DNA of 7,606 bases from JBIIJL01 sp044233795 (GTDB taxonomy: Bacteria; Pseudomonadota; Gammaproteobacteria; Legionellales; Legionellaceae), in the NCBI GenBank assembly GCA_044233795.1, contig JBIIJL010000089.1, forward strand, positions 1-7,606, read 5' to 3'. The notes under the pieces were generated by a model. The model was not told where the DNA came from. It ran no database searches and worked only from the letters and a program-made list of their open reading frames with translations. Position numbers and translations under genes: made by a program. Position 1 is the first letter of the stretch, and the number at the start of each line of letters is the position of its first letter. Below, piece after piece: positions 6,028-7,606 of the stretch.

Positions 6028-6405
6028 ATGCATATTCAACAAGAAACATCTGAAAATCACGCAATTCGTTCATATACCAATGAATCCATTACCATAGGCA
6101 ATACTTTATACCAAAATAGCATCATCATTAGCAAACAAACCCTTGTTACCGATTGGACAGTCCAGGACTTAAATGAACTTACTGAAGAAGCGCTCGCACC
6201 CATTATAAAATTTGTCCCTGAAGTGATTATCATCGGCCATCAAGGGCTTATCAATACGATTCCTATTTCTGTCGTTGAATATCTATCAAAAAAGCGTATT
6301 GGCGTTGAGTGCATGCAGATAGGAGCTGCTTGCCGTACTTACAACGTGTTGATCAACGAACAACGCAAGGTCATTGCAGCTTTCATATTAAAGCATACAT
6401 CATGA
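6028..6405 (+). CDS. Mth938-domain (DUF498) protein
   Basis: A complete 125-residue single-domain protein of the Mth938/DUF498 family, whose mitochondrial relative NDUFAF3 helps assemble respiratory complex I. The role of bacterial members is not settled. Diagnostic blocks are present: a first beta half (IRSYTNESITIGNTLYQNSI, 13-32), PEVIIIGHQG (64-73) in the strand-loop where relatives often have GTG, and the hallmark AACRTYNVLINEQRKVIAAF (100-119) with Cys102. Length is usual for the family and no membrane segment is seen. The ATG follows a weak GAG about nine bases upstream; the next Met is far inside, so the start is secure. The gene is divergent from the RpfE-like-recJ pair and convergent with relA, so it is probably monocistronic. 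Confidence 0.9.
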   Translation: MHIQQETSENHAIRSYTNESITIGNTLYQNSIIISKQTLVTDWTVQDLNELTEEALAPIIKFVPEVIIIGHQGLINTIPISVVEYLSKKRIGVECMQIGAACRTYNVLINEQRKVIAAFILKHTS

Positions 6406-6513
6406 TTAAGAAGTAACCCATACATTTCTAGTAACATGAGGGCGTATGTTAGACATTGTATAATGATGATCTTTTGTATTTACATGAAGAGCTTGTCGAC
6501 TAAACAAGAGGAA

Positions 6514-6527
6514 ACGACGGTTGTCGT
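6514..6527 (-). terminator. Weak candidate terminator after relA
   Basis: On the minus strand ACGAC-AACC-GTCGT forms a 5-bp hairpin followed by a pyrimidine-rich, interrupted T tract (TTTCCTCTTGTTT). It lies about 20 bases after the relA stop at 6547. The stem is short, so termination may be partial. No matching terminator is seen for the convergent Mth938 gene in 6406-6546. Confidence 0.3.
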
Positions 6528-6546
6528 ATACATGCTGCATTGCCTT

Positions 6547-7606
6547 TTATACAAGCCGACGAGCTTCAATTACGTTAGGCACTTGTGATAGCTTATTTAA
6601 CAGACGTGATAATTTGCTAAGACCATCGATTTCTATCGTTAAGGTAGTAAAAGTCGTATTGTCTTCTGTATTCGTGTCAGTTTTTAATGTATAGACATTA
6701 GCTTTCTCGTTTGATAGTACTGCGGTGATATCACGCAGTAAATGCGGTCTATCAAAACCTCTAATAACCAAATCAACGATGTATTGCTCTTGCGCTGTTT
6801 TCCCCCACGTTACTTGTAGAAATCGAAGACGTTGTTTTTCACTTGAATGAATTATATTTGAACAATCTTGGCGATGAACAGAAACACCACGTCCAACAGT
6901 AATGTAGCCTATCACAGGATCACCAGGAATGGGCTGACAACAACGCGCCATATGTGTCAACAAATTACCCACCCCTTCGATAGACAAATCATGCCCTAAG
7001 TGTTCTGTTTTAGTTATCGATTTAGAAATAACAGGTATAACGCCAACAGGTTGCTCAAAGGGTGTTAAGCGCGAGATGATCTGTGATAGCTTTAGATCGC
7101 CACGGCCTAAAGCCGCAAGAAGATCATCACCTCGTTTAAAGCTAAAACTGCTCACAATCTCTTGCAAGCGCTCAACTTTGAGCCCCAATGCCTTGAAACC
7201 TTTTTCGAGTATTTCTTGACCTGCAAGTTTGTTTTTATCGTAATCCTGCATCTTGAACCAATGCAGCACCTTAGACTTTGCACGTGGTGTTTTTAGATAA
7301 TTCAAGTGGGGATTTATCCAGTCACGAGAGGGTTTAGGTTCTTTCCCGGTCAAGATTTCGACTTTATCTCCCGTTTGCAATGCATAGGTGAGAGGAATAA
7401 TGTGCCCATTGACCTTCGCACCACGACATCGATGCCCAATTTCACTATGTAAGTGATAAGCAAAATCAAGTGGGGTAACGCCAAGAGGTAAATCAAGAAC
7501 ATCTCCATCTGGCGTAAAAACGTATACCCTATCATCGAGAAATTCGGTATCAATAGTTGTTGAGCCCACTTTGCTAGATGCCATCTCACGATGCCAAGCC
7601 AAGACT
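6547..7606 (-). CDS. relA: RelA (p)ppGpp synthetase, C-terminal half, cut by window edge
   Basis: This is the regulatory half of the ribosome-associated stringent-response enzyme, which makes (p)ppGpp when uncharged tRNA binds the A site. The frame stays open to the right edge, so the synthetase domain lies outside and the true start is not visible. Numbering from the TTG at 7602, the order is: TGS domain at 24-85 (DDRVYVFTPDGDVLDLPLG, then FAYHLHSEIGHRC), with His50 in the tRNA-CCA-sensing position; helical domain to ~210; zinc-finger/CC domain with MARCCQPIPGD (218-228) and SVHRQDC (241-247); and a C-terminal ACT/RRM (FDRPHLLRDITAVLSNEKAN, 283-302). It ends in NVIEARRLV, close to the E. coli RelA terminus. 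It reads as RelA rather than SpoT on the TGS, CC and C-terminal sequences, which closely follow E. coli RelA. Confidence 0.93.
   Translation of the reverse strand, partial: VLAWHREMASSKVGSTTIDTEFLDDRVYVFTPDGDVLDLPLGVTPLDFAYHLHSEIGHRCRGAKVNGHIIPLTYALQTGDKVEILTGKEPKPSRDWINPHLNYLKTPRAKSKVLHWFKMQDYDKNKLAGQEILEKGFKALGLKVERLQEIVSSFSFKRGDDLLAALGRGDLKLSQIISRLTPFEQPVGVIPVISKSITKTEHLGHDLSIEGVGNLLTHMARCCQPIPGDPVIGYITVGRGVSVHRQDCSNIIHSSEKQRLRFLQVTWGKTAQEQYIVDLVIRGFDRPHLLRDITAVLSNEKANVYTLKTDTNTEDNTTFTTLTIEIDGLSKLSRLLNKLSQVPNVIEARRLV

Noticed and set aside
6436..6588. 50-codon plus-strand ORF starting ATGAGGGCG
   Set aside because: It overlaps the conserved 3' end of relA in antisense, has no Shine-Dalgarno, and its product does not look like a protein family.
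6443..6592. Similarity between GTTAGACATTGTATAATG and GTTAGGCACTTGTGATAG near the relA end
   Set aside because: The match is short, imperfect and needs a gap; a partial duplication of the relA end cannot be supported.
7350..7589. 79-codon minus-strand ORF in another frame of relA
   Set aside because: It overlaps the TGS domain of RelA in a different frame; the hydrophobic look is a by-product of that frame.
1..7606. CRISPR array, insertion sequence, attachment site or riboswitch
   Set aside because: I found no regularly spaced repeats, transposase frames, terminal inverted repeats with target duplications, or recognisable aptamer cores.

Overview
The window looks like a chromosomal segment of a Legionella-type gammaproteobacterium (order Legionellales). 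It is AT-rich. It carries a housekeeping block whose proteins match gammaproteobacterial families closely: RelA, an Mth938/DUF498 protein, an RpfE/COG4255-type protein and RecJ. Next to this block lies an accessory stretch with an effector-like gene under what looks like a PmrA-type promoter. The species is inferred from protein style and gene content, not from a database match.

Layout, left to right. 62-562 (-) is an unrecognised 166-residue protein with a clear -10 element upstream. 563-1021 holds no firm gene: it has a possible 59-codon ORF (755-934, +) and a short inverted repeat. 1022-1927 (+) is a ten-helix EamA/DMT-superfamily permease. It converges on 1979-2995 (-), a 338-residue protein that resembles Dot/Icm type IV secretion substrates. 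That gene has a -10 box and a TTAA-N7-TTAA direct repeat (YTTAAK-N5-NTTAAK), which matches the PmrA box. 3014-3354 contains that promoter, a plus-strand coding remnant that looks frameshifted at a run of seven C, and a strong hairpin terminator.

The right half is core genome. recJ (3355-5133, -) overlaps the end of an RpfE-like gene (5133-5966, -) by one base. The last three codons of the RpfE-like gene also form the Shine-Dalgarno sequence of recJ, so the two are almost certainly co-transcribed and translationally coupled. An Mth938-domain gene (6028-6405, +) is divergent from this pair and convergent with relA (6547 to the right edge, -), of which only the regulatory C-terminal half is present.

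Working model: a conserved relA / Mth938 / rpfE-like-recJ block ends at a terminator near 3259-3286. Beyond it the chromosome is variable, with a putative effector, a transporter, an orphan protein and gene debris. The most interesting item is the effector-like gene: PmrA-type promoter, possible permuted papain-like His/Cys pair, and a C-terminus compatible with Dot/Icm export.
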